This document shows positions 1-6,393 of a DNA stretch of 10,001 bases, one piece after another. The notes under the pieces were generated by a model. That model made no database searches. It saw only the letters and a program-made list of their open reading frames with translations, and had not been told where the DNA came from. Position 1 is the first letter of the stretch. Every line of letters begins with the position of its first letter. Source of the DNA: Romboutsia sp. 13368 (lineage in GTDB: Bacteria > Bacillota > Clostridia > Peptostreptococcales > Peptostreptococcaceae); assembly GCF_018336475.1 (NCBI RefSeq), contig NZ_CP048741.1, positions 1,871,313 to 1,881,313 of the forward strand. Reading direction: 5' to 3'. The position numbers and the translations under genes are program-made.

Positions 1-1175
1 TCACCTTCATTTACATAGTCTCCAACCTTTTTTTCTAACACTATACCAGCAGATAAATCAAGTATATCTTCTTTAGTCTCTCTACCAGCGCCTAAAATCA
101 TAGCTGATATTCCAACTTCTTCTGCTTCTATTTTGCTTATATATCCTGCTTTATTAGCTTTTATAGGAACTATTTTAGAAGCTTGTGGCAATAATGTATA
201 ATCATCCACGACATTCTTATCTCCACCTTGATTTTCTATGAATACTCTTAATTTATCAAGTGCTTTACCTGAAGTTATAGCTTCTCTTATCATTATTAAA
301 CCTTCATCAAAGTCTTTTGCTACTTTAGCTAAAACTAACATATATGAACCTAATGTTTCACATAAAAGTACAAAATCCTTTGGACCATTTCCTTTTAATG
401 TTTCTATAGCTTCTATAACTTCTAAAGAGTTACCAACAGCAAATCCTAATGGTTCATCCATATCAGTAATCATTCCTATAGTATCTCTGTTCATTCCACA
501 ACCTATATCAACCATAGCCTTTGCTAATTCAAATGAATCATCTAAAGTTTTCATAAATGCTCCATCACCTGTTTTTACATCAAGTAATATTGCATTCGCT
601 CCTGAAGCTAGCTTTTTACACATTATACTAGCTGCTATAAGAGATATATTATCAACTGTAGCAGTAACATCTCTTAATGCATACATTTTTTTATCGGCAA
701 CTGCTATGGATGCAGTTTGTCCACAAACTGCTATTTTGTGTTCATTTACAGAATCTATAAATTTCTTAGAATCCATTTCTATAGAAAATCCTGGTATAGC
801 TTCTAATTTATCTAAAGTTCCTCCAGTATGTCCAAGTCCTCTTCCTGACATTTTAGCAACTGGTGCTCCACAAGCTGCTACTAATGGAGCTAAGGCTATT
901 GTAGTTTTATCTCCAACACCACCGGTACTATGTTTATCAACTTTTATGCCTTTTATATCAGATAAATCCATTACTTCACCAGAGTTCATCATAGCCTCTG
1001 TAAGATATACAGTTTCTTCTTTATCCATTTTATTTATATATATTGCCATTAAAAGTGCTGCTGCTTGGTAATCAGGTATTTCACCTTTTGAATACTTTTC
1101 TACGAAGAAATCAATTTCAGCTTTACTAAGTTTTTGATTATCCCTTTTTTTACTGATTATGTCGTAAACTCTCAT
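1..1175 (-). CDS. pdp: Pyrimidine-nucleoside phosphorylase, C-terminus cut by window edge
   Basis: Cytosolic salvage enzyme that splits uridine, thymidine or deoxyuridine with phosphate into the base and (deoxy)ribose-1-phosphate. The reading frame starts at the ATG at 1175 (MRVYDIISKK) and stays open to base 1, giving 391 codons; family members are usually about 430-440 residues, so roughly the last 40-50 are outside the window. Visible motifs are DKHSTGGVGDK (residues 80-90, phosphate-binding loop), the family signature SGRGLGHTGGTLDKLE (110-125), and LLDVKTGDGAFMK (about 197-209). The end in view, AGIVLEKKVGDYVNEGE, belongs to the C-terminal PYNP domain. AAGGAG at 1183-1188 is the ribosome site. 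It lies 24 bases after the purine phosphorylase stop and is the last gene seen of the deoB-punA-pdp salvage block. Thymidine phosphorylase is the close alternative; pyrimidine-nucleoside phosphorylase is favoured because it is the usual Firmicute form. Confidence 0.95.
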   Translation of the reverse strand, partial: MRVYDIISKKRDNQKLSKAEIDFFVEKYSKGEIPDYQAAALLMAIYINKMDKEETVYLTEAMMNSGEVMDLSDIKGIKVDKHSTGGVGDKTTIALAPLVAACGAPVAKMSGRGLGHTGGTLDKLEAIPGFSIEMDSKKFIDSVNEHKIAVCGQTASIAVADKKMYALRDVTATVDNISLIAASIMCKKLASGANAILLDVKTGDGAFMKTLDDSFELAKAMVDIGCGMNRDTIGMITDMDEPLGFAVGNSLEVIEAIETLKGNGPKDFVLLCETLGSYMLVLAKVAKDFDEGLIMIREAITSGKALDKLRVFIENQGGDKNVVDDYTLLPQASKIVPIKANKAGYISKIEAEEVGISAMILGAGRETKEDILDLSAGIVLEKKVGDYVNEG

Positions 1176-1197
1176 AATAATTCTCCTTAATTATTAT
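1174..1197 (-). promoter_or_regulatory. AT-only hairpin displaying the pdp ribosome site in its loop
   Basis: In the transcript, ATAATAATT and AATTATTAT are perfect 9-base inverted arms flanking a 6-base loop, AAGGAG, which is the pdp Shine-Dalgarno. The 3' arm includes the A and U of the AUG. All pairs are A-U, so stability is low and the fold may be a by-product of base composition. If it forms, it leaves the ribosome site exposed rather than hidden. Confidence 0.3.
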
Positions 1198-1199
1198 AT

Positions 1200-2021
1200 T
1201 TATATATTATTAACAACTGATTTAACTAAACTTAAAAATTCTGATTTTACTTTTTTTGTTGTTTCTATTACTTCCTCATGATCAAGTGGCTGGTCAAGTA
1301 TTCCAGCTGCCATATTAGTTATACAAGATATACCTATAACTTCCATTCCAGAGTGAGAAGCTACTATTACCTCTGGAGCTGTAGACATACCAACTGCATC
1401 TGCACCTAATATTTGAGCCATTCTTACTTCTGAAGGAGTTTCATAAGTTGGTCCACTAAAGAATGCATAAACACCTTCTTGTAATTCTATATTTAATTTG
1501 TTAGCGCATTCTTTAACTAAGTTTATATATTTAGGAGTATATGCAGTAGACATATCCGGGAATCTAGGTCCTAGTCTTTGATCATTCTTACCTATTAATG
1601 GATTATTTCCACTTAAGTTTATATGATCTTTTATAACCATTAAATCTCCAGGTTTAAAATCTGTATTAGCTCCACCTGCTGCATTAGTTACAACTATAGT
1701 ATTTGCCCCTAGAGCCTTCATAACTCTTACTGGGAAAGTTATTTCTTGTTGAGTATAACCTTCATAGTAGTGGAATCTACCTTGCATAGCTACTACCATT
1801 TTTCCTTCTAATTCACCTAATACAAGACATCCTTCATGTCCTTCAACAGTTGAAACTGGGAAATTAGGTATTTCATTATATTTTATTTTAACAGGATTTT
1901 GTATTTCATCTGCTAATACCCCAAGTCCTGATCCTAATATTAAACCTATTTGAGGTTTTACTTCACATTTGCTTTGTATAAATTGTGCACTTTCTTGTAT
2001 TTTATCATATATGTTTTCCAT
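1200..2021 (-). CDS. punA: Purine nucleoside phosphorylase (trimeric, PNP/MTAP family)
   Basis: Cytosolic enzyme that phosphorolyses inosine and guanosine or their deoxy forms, giving hypoxanthine or guanine plus (deoxy)ribose-1-phosphate. At 273 residues it matches the trimeric class. Visible are the phosphate loop LILGSGLG (28-34), GHEG (61-64), GRFHYYEGY (81-89) with the phosphate- and ribose-contacting Arg/His, VTNAAGG (111-117), GPTYETPSE (190-198), VGMSTAPE (210-217) and ITNMAAG (234-240). The Asn of ITN corresponds to the residue that selects 6-oxopurines in human PNP. ATG at 2021 follows GGAGGAC at 2028-2034. It lies 17 bases after deoB and 24 before pdp, an arrangement also seen in Bacillus subtilis (drm-pupG). 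The close relative MTAP is less likely because of the Asn and the neighbours. Confidence 0.95.
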   Translation of the reverse strand: MENIYDKIQESAQFIQSKCEVKPQIGLILGSGLGVLADEIQNPVKIKYNEIPNFPVSTVEGHEGCLVLGELEGKMVVAMQGRFHYYEGYTQQEITFPVRVMKALGANTIVVTNAAGGANTDFKPGDLMVIKDHINLSGNNPLIGKNDQRLGPRFPDMSTAYTPKYINLVKECANKLNIELQEGVYAFFSGPTYETPSEVRMAQILGADAVGMSTAPEVIVASHSGMEVIGISCITNMAAGILDQPLDHEEVIETTKKVKSEFLSLVKSVVNNI

Positions 2022-2038
2022 TTATCTGTCCTCCAAAA

Positions 2039-3211
2039 TTACTTCATTACTTCATTTTTGAAACTTGTACCATTTTTAGTTTCACAAACACCTAATATAT
2101 CAGCAACTGTTGCTCCTATATCTGCAAAGCTTTTTCTTGTTCCTAAGTTTGTATTAGCTTTTATATCTTTACCATAAACTAATAAAGGTATATATTCTCT
2201 AGTATGATCTGTTCCCTTATATGCAGGATCATTACCGTGGTCTGCATTTATTATAAGTATATCTTTATCATTCATAGATTCTATTATTTCAGGTATTCTA
2301 GCATCAAATTCTTCTAATGCCTCTTTATAACCTTTTATATTTCTTCTATGACCATACTTTGAGTCAAAATCTACAAGGTTAGTAAATATTAATCCTTTAT
2401 TATCTTTTTTGATGTAGTTTATAGTTTGGTCTACTCCATCCATATTATCTTTAGTATGTATCGCCTCTGTTATACCTTGACCATTAAATATATCTTCTAT
2501 TTTTCCAACACCTATAACATCAAGTCCTTTTTCTTTTATATTATCAAGAACTGTTTTGTCAAAAGGATTTAATGAATAGTCTCTTCTATTAGAAGTTCTT
2601 TCAAATTGACCTTTACATGGTCCTACATATGGTCTTGCTATAACTCTCGCTACTGCGTATTCACCCATCATTATTTCTCTAGCTATTTTACACATATCAT
2701 ATAATTCTTCTAATGGAATTATCTCTTCATGTGCTGCTATTTGGAATACACTATCTGCTGAAGTATAAACTATTACATCACCAGTCTTCATTTGATGTTC
2801 ACCAAATTCATCTAATATAGCTGTTCCAGATGCTGGCTTATTAGCTACTACTTTTCTACCTGTTCTCTTTTCAAATTCATCTATTATTTCTTTTGGGAAT
2901 CCATTTTCAAAAGTTTTAAAAGGAGTATCAACTAATAATCCTGTCATCTCCCAGTGTCCTGTAGTTGTATCTTTTCCTTGTGAAACTTCACTACATTTTC
3001 CAAAAGCACCAATTGGAGATTCATAATTATTTATATAGTCTATTCCATCTATATTACCTAATCCTAATTTTATCATATTAGGTATTTTTATATCATTAAA
3101 TTCCTTAACTATATGACCTAATGTGTTTACACCTTCATCTCCAAAGTCTTTTGCATCTGGTAGCTCACCTACACCAACACTATCAATTACTATCCATATA
3201 ATTCTATTCAT
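2039..3211 (-). CDS. deoB: Phosphopentomutase
   Basis: Interconverts (deoxy)ribose-1-phosphate and (deoxy)ribose-5-phosphate, feeding the products of the two downstream phosphorylases into the pentose phosphate pathway or to deoxyribose-phosphate aldolase. It is a cytosolic, metal-dependent member of the alkaline phosphatase superfamily. The 390-residue length is normal. The N-terminal metal motif IVIDSVGVGE contains Asp10. DTTTGHWEM (81-89) carries the threonine that becomes phosphorylated. NLVDFDSKYGHRRN marks the mutase-specific region, and NADHGNDP followed by GTDHTREYIPLL supplies the other metal-binding Asp and His residues. ATG at 3211 has a strong AAAGGAGGAAG site at 3215-3225. It begins 20 bases after the xerD stop with no terminator between. 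I saw no clear cre-like operator in the gap. All key motifs appear intact. Confidence 0.96.
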   Translation of the reverse strand: MNRIIWIVIDSVGVGELPDAKDFGDEGVNTLGHIVKEFNDIKIPNMIKLGLGNIDGIDYINNYESPIGAFGKCSEVSQGKDTTTGHWEMTGLLVDTPFKTFENGFPKEIIDEFEKRTGRKVVANKPASGTAILDEFGEHQMKTGDVIVYTSADSVFQIAAHEEIIPLEELYDMCKIAREIMMGEYAVARVIARPYVGPCKGQFERTSNRRDYSLNPFDKTVLDNIKEKGLDVIGVGKIEDIFNGQGITEAIHTKDNMDGVDQTINYIKKDNKGLIFTNLVDFDSKYGHRRNIKGYKEALEEFDARIPEIIESMNDKDILIINADHGNDPAYKGTDHTREYIPLLVYGKDIKANTNLGTRKSFADIGATVADILGVCETKNGTSFKNEVMK

Positions 3212-3231
3212 GGTCTTCCTCCTTTAACTGT

Positions 3232-4107
3232 TTATTTTCTAGGATGTTTTTCTTTTATTTCTCTTCTCATATTTTTATTTATATGATTCAAATATGCTTG
3301 TAAACTAGATAAATTAGCATTTCCTAATATTTTGCTAACTACTGCAATATTTGCTCCCTCGTTTAATAAATGGATTGCAAATGAATGCCTAAGCATACTA
3401 GGATTAATATTTTTATTTATATTAGCAATATTTGCATATTTTTTTATTACCTTCCAAAGGCCTTGACGTGTAAATCTTTGACCAGATGAATTTACAAATA
3501 AAGCCTTCTCATCTTCATCAGCTAAACTTAATCTAGCTTCTTTTATATATTTTTCTAGATAAGTCTTTGTTATATCTGAAAGTGGTATGACTCTCTTATT
3601 TTTTGAAATATTACAATATATATAATCTAACTCTAAATCAACATCATCAATATCCATATCAACTAATTCTGAAACTTTTATACCTGTTCCATATAATACT
3701 TCAAATATAGCTTTATCTCTTATTAATTTAGGTGTATCTAATTTAGGAAATTTTAATAAAGCTTCTATTTCTTCTTCTGTTAGTATATCCACGTCTTGCT
3801 TTTCAATCTTTGGTTTCTTTATAGTTTTAGCCGGATTATTGTTAGTTATATGATTTAAGAATAAATAATCATGAAAAGACTTAATTGATGATATCATTCT
3901 AGATACTGTAGCAACAGATACATTATCTTTTTCCAAATTTATTATATATCCTATAATATCATTTTCTACTACATCATTTAATTCTAAATTTATAGAATTC
4001 AAATAATTTATATATTTTCTTATATCTATATAATAAGACGATATTGTATTATTTGATAACCTTTTTTTATCTTTTATATAGTCTATATATTCCTTTACAA
4101 CTTCCAT
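3232..4107 (-). CDS. XerD-like tyrosine recombinase with a degraded active site
   Basis: By position and length (291 residues) this is the XerD of the spoIIM-xerD-deoB locus, the recombinase that resolves chromosome dimers at dif. The N-terminal SAM-like DNA-binding domain spans about 1-90 and the catalytic domain about 108-291. Compared with E. coli XerD, the nucleophile Tyr (Y272, in LQAYLNH) and the second Arg (R240, in MLRHSF) are kept. The first catalytic Arg (R148) is Lys144 (YGTGIKVSEL), the catalytic His (H244) is Ser237 (NPSMLRH), and the GH histidine (H270) is Asn263 (LGNANL). The beta-hairpin holding the catalytic Lys is one residue shorter (ISKNKR against GKGNKER), so that Lys is uncertain. 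I checked these codons in the DNA: AAA, AGT and AAT. The frame is otherwise intact, with AAAGGAG before the ATG at 4107, overlapping the spoIIM stop. It is either a diverged Xer partner or a recombination-dead DNA-binding protein, so I give no gene symbol. Confidence 0.85.
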   Translation of the reverse strand: MEVVKEYIDYIKDKKRLSNNTISSYYIDIRKYINYLNSINLELNDVVENDIIGYIINLEKDNVSVATVSRMISSIKSFHDYLFLNHITNNNPAKTIKKPKIEKQDVDILTEEEIEALLKFPKLDTPKLIRDKAIFEVLYGTGIKVSELVDMDIDDVDLELDYIYCNISKNKRVIPLSDITKTYLEKYIKEARLSLADEDEKALFVNSSGQRFTRQGLWKVIKKYANIANINKNINPSMLRHSFAIHLLNEGANIAVVSKILGNANLSSLQAYLNHINKNMRREIKEKHPRK

Positions 4108-4118
4108 AGTAAACTCCT

Positions 4119-4733
4119 TTATATGACTAGGAACTTAATAATACTAATAATTACAGTGTTTAGTAAAGCTTGTAAACCAATAGTTATAGCTAGTACAATT
4201 ATTGAGTTTAAAATATATCTTGAAAATAAAAATTTAATGTTACTTTTATTTTTATTCTTTTTTAGTTCAAATACAATTTCTTTTATATAATTGATAGAAA
4301 TTAAAATAAGTATAATTGATCCTACTATAATAATTAAATTTTTTGATATAGTTATTAAAATAAACTTTATACTTTTTAATTTCATAGCTAATATAATACT
4401 ATTTATAGTATAGCCCATAGATATCCCTTTTAGTAAAAAATTTAATAAAGCTAAAGGAAATGTAACTACTAATAATGCTGTTAAAGAAATACCCATCATG
4501 AATGATATATCTGATTTTAAATTAGCCATTACTATATTTCTTACTGATATGTTAGAGCTATAATACTCTACAATAGGATTAACACTAGTTACTATTTTAC
4601 TTTGATAATCTGGCCATATTTTATTTAAATATGTACCCATAACTACTGCTGTTAAAAATATAAGTCCAATAATTATTAATTGTTTATTTATTTCTCTAAA
4701 ATAATGTTTATTATATGTTCCTCTCAAACTCAT
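4119..4733 (-). CDS. spoIIM: Stage II sporulation protein M
   Basis: Integral membrane protein of the SpoIIM family. In Bacillus it works with SpoIID and SpoIIP to thin septal peptidoglycan and drive engulfment of the forespore by the mother cell. From the ATG at 4733 it has 204 residues. Hydrophobic segments lie at about 18-37, 80-106, 130-154 and 175-203. LLKGISMGYTINSII is a typical family loop. A longer frame from a TTG at 4769 is rejected: it has no ribosome site, only its complement. AGGAGG at 4736-4741 lies just 2 bases from the ATG, which is tight; a TTG two codons later (4727) would have an ideal 8-base spacing, so the start may be either. It sits 56 bases after the NUDIX stop in a gap holding a masking hairpin and a sigma-E-like promoter, and 11 bases before xerD. 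Confidence 0.9.
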   Translation of the reverse strand: MSLRGTYNKHYFREINKQLIIIGLIFLTAVVMGTYLNKIWPDYQSKIVTSVNPIVEYYSSNISVRNIVMANLKSDISFMMGISLTALLVVTFPLALLNFLLKGISMGYTINSIILAMKLKSIKFILITISKNLIIIVGSIILILISINYIKEIVFELKKNKNKSNIKFLFSRYILNSIIVLAITIGLQALLNTVIISIIKFLVI

Positions 4734-4783
4734 AACCTCCTCTTGTATCTTACAAAATAGTATGTACAAAAAGAGGAGGTTAT
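4732..4783 (-). promoter_or_regulatory. Hairpin that sequesters the spoIIM ribosome site and start codon
   Basis: A perfect 13-base inverted repeat: ATAACCTCCTCTT at 4783-4771 (transcript order) and AAGAGGAGGTTAT at 4744-4732, with a 26-base loop. The 3' arm contains the whole AAGAGGAGG Shine-Dalgarno and the A and U of the ATG, so pairing would block translation of spoIIM on any RNA reading through from the NUDIX gene. TTGTA and TACAA inside the loop could extend the stem with a small bulge. No U-run follows the stem in this direction, which argues against a terminator. Ribosomes stopping at the NUDIX TAA, six bases upstream of the 5' arm, might melt it. Confidence 0.7.
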
Positions 4784-4785
4784 TC
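4757..4785 (-). promoter_or_regulatory. Candidate sigma-E-type (mother-cell) promoter of spoIIM
   Basis: In transcript orientation GAATAAC (4785-4779), a 14-base spacer and CATACTAT (4764-4757) match the Bacillus sigma-E pattern (KMATATT, spacer about 14, CATACAHT) at 5 of 7 and 7 of 8 positions. The start point would fall near 4749-4751, giving a leader of about 17 bases to the ATG. That start lies inside the hairpin loop, so this RNA would lack the masking 5' arm. The match was made by eye; a sigma-K reading fits less well because of the spacing. Confidence 0.5.
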
Positions 4786-4789
4786 CTTT

Positions 4790-5320
4790 TTATATTAATT
4801 CTTTAATTAGTAAAATTCCTATTGAAGTTTTTGCATCTTCTATTTCATTTTTTAAAATCATATTATGAGCTTCATTTATATCAATCTCATATGCTTCTAT
4901 AATTTCATCTTCATCAAATTCTGGTTCACCTTTAGTAAGACCTGTTGCTAAGAAAATATATATTTTCTGATTAGAAAATCCTGCAGATGTAAAAAATTTA
5001 TGTATTAATTTTAAATTTTTAGCACTATATCCCGTTTCTTCTCTTAGTTCTCTTATTGCACATTCCTTAGGATTTTCTCCTATTTCGAGTTTACCTGCAG
5101 GTATCTCCCATATTGCTTGTTCTATAGGCTTTCTAAATTGTTTTATAAGAACAACTTTATTATCATCCGTTAATGCCACTATTCCTACAGCACCTGGATG
5201 CTCTACTATTTCTCTTTTTTGATATCCTTTATTTTCAATCTCTACAGTATCAACTTTTAAGCTTATTACTTTACCTGTATATATCCTATCACTACTTATG
5301 GTTTTCTCTTCTACTATCAT
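4790..5320 (-). CDS. nudF: NUDIX hydrolase, ADP-ribose pyrophosphatase type
   Basis: Soluble hydrolase predicted to cleave ADP-ribose to AMP and ribose-5-phosphate, removing a reactive metabolite. The 176 residues contain a complete Nudix box at 76-98 (G-x5-E-x7-RELREETGY), preceded by EHPGAVGIVAL (40-50), typical of the ADP-ribose group. The proline normally found about 15 residues after the box in ADP-ribose pyrophosphatases is Ala113 here (FFTSAGFSNQ; codon GCA), so substrate preference may differ. ATG at 5320 with GGAGG at 5325-5329. Its first 29 bases overlap the end of the DUF3866 gene, and its ribosome site is inside that gene, which suggests translational coupling. A NUDIX gene beside steA/steB-like and xerD genes is also found in Mycobacterium tuberculosis (Rv1697-Rv1701), so the neighbourhood is old. 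The class is secure; the exact substrate is inferred. Confidence 0.9.
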   Translation of the reverse strand: MIVEEKTISSDRIYTGKVISLKVDTVEIENKGYQKREIVEHPGAVGIVALTDDNKVVLIKQFRKPIEQAIWEIPAGKLEIGENPKECAIRELREETGYSAKNLKLIHKFFTSAGFSNQKIYIFLATGLTKGEPEFDEDEIIEAYEIDINEAHNMILKNEIEDAKTSIGILLIKELI

Positions 5321-6389
5321 TGTAAACCTCCGTTATGTAATAAGCTGCTGTACTAGCTGCTTCAAAAAATTCTTTATCTTGTTCAAAGTTTCTTCCCATA
5401 CTTCTTACCTTTAGATTAAAATGCTCTAAATCATTTTTAGAATTTTCATTTTTTATATATACAACATTATGTCTTGTATCTAGCTCATTTTTTGATACTT
5501 GATCTTTAATATAGTCTAATTTATCAGCACTATACTCGCAAATAGGTAAATTAACATCTACATTAACAATTTCTTTAAGAACAGTTATACTATGATGAGA
5601 TATTCCTTGATGTCTATCTCTCTTATCTGCAAAACTTATTCTAGGTATAGATACAGGCATTCCACCTAGTTTTTTTACTGCATCAAGTATTGGACCTTGC
5701 TCTATACCTGTAAATCCATATTTAGTTCCTGTTCCTGCAATTCCTGGACCCATACTTACAAATACTACATCAGCTTTTAAAACTTCCTTCGCTGTTATTA
5801 AAGCTGTATATATATTTATACATTCATATTCTCCACCAAATGCACTTCCGATTGTTATAGTATTATCTATTAAACCTTTTTCCTTTAATGTATGTACATT
5901 TTTACTTAAGAATATAGGAAGAGCTGCTCCATCTGTCATTATATATACTAATCTTTTATTTTGATTTAACCTTTTATATGATGCTACAAAAGGCGTTAAC
6001 ATACTATGTAAACTTCCCACCACTACTGGCATATTATCTAAACCAGAAAAATTCTCTATCATATTATGATAAGAACTCTCTTGTTCTTCTACAGAATCAA
6101 CCTTAATTTGAAGTGGTGTATATCTTAATTTCATTATATGTCCACCTTTAGTAAAATCAGACTCTAAATTATTTAAATTAGATATAACAAAATGATATCC
6201 ACCTGTTCCTAAACTTAATTCCACTGCTGTTGTATTTAAAACAACTTCGTCTCCTACATTTATACAACCTGTAATTTTAGGATAGTTATAAGCTTTTTGT
6301 ATCTCTCCATTTATCTTTACTCTTATATCATCTAGTTCTCCATTTTGATCTACTATAGATTCAACTATTCCTAATTTTTTACTTATCAT
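5292..6389 (-). CDS. DUF3866 family protein of unknown function
   Basis: I recognise this as the uncharacterised DUF3866 family; no function is established. It has 365 residues, no signal peptide and no evident membrane segment, so it should be cytosolic. The first 75 or so residues look beta-rich and end in SLGTGGYHFVISNL. The rest has alternating strands and Gly-rich turns: VVVGSLHSMLTPFVASY (about 122-138), YIMTDGAALPIFLS, ITIGSAFGGEYECIN, VVFVSMGPGIAGTGTKYGF, and a His/Arg-rich stretch (about 257-268) ADKRDRHQGISHHS. Conserved-looking Gly, His and Asp clusters suggest a ligand or catalytic site, but that is inference. ATG at 6389 starts 4 bases after the MraY-like stop. AAGG in its ribosome site can pair with CCTT next to the ATG around the upstream TAA stop. 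It overlaps the NUDIX gene by 29 bases. Consistent position beside the sugar-transfer genes hints at an envelope-related role. Confidence 0.85.
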   Translation of the reverse strand: MISKKLGIVESIVDQNGELDDIRVKINGEIQKAYNYPKITGCINVGDEVVLNTTAVELSLGTGGYHFVISNLNNLESDFTKGGHIMKLRYTPLQIKVDSVEEQESSYHNMIENFSGLDNMPVVVGSLHSMLTPFVASYKRLNQNKRLVYIMTDGAALPIFLSKNVHTLKEKGLIDNTITIGSAFGGEYECINIYTALITAKEVLKADVVFVSMGPGIAGTGTKYGFTGIEQGPILDAVKKLGGMPVSIPRISFADKRDRHQGISHHSITVLKEIVNVDVNLPICEYSADKLDYIKDQVSKNELDTRHNVVYIKNENSKNDLEHFNLKVRSMGRNFEQDKEFFEAASTAAYYITEVYNDSRRENHK

Positions 6390-6393
6390 AAGG

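Noticed and set aside
238..1071. Long plus-strand open frame of 277 codons
   Set aside because: It lies antisense to pdp, which has clear family signatures over the same bases. The translated product is low-complexity Ser/Ile/Pro-rich, as expected from the reverse of AT-rich coding DNA.
1950..2177. Plus-strand frame of 75 codons across the punA-deoB junction
   Set aside because: Antisense shadow of two well-supported genes, with no ribosome site or recognisable product.
3232..4107. The recombinase as part of an integrated mobile element
   Set aside because: Length, N-terminal domain and neighbours match the chromosomal xerD locus. There are no flanking repeats, phage genes or change in base composition.
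4734..4769. Longer spoIIM beginning at the TTG at 4769
   Set aside because: No ribosome site precedes it; the bases there are the complement of one. The extra 12 residues are encoded by the hairpin loop and 3' arm.
4732..4783. Reading the spoIIM inverted repeat as a transcription terminator
   Set aside because: The 26-base loop is large and no U-run follows the stem in the direction of transcription. The T-rich stretch lies on the plus-strand side, where there is no gene to terminate.
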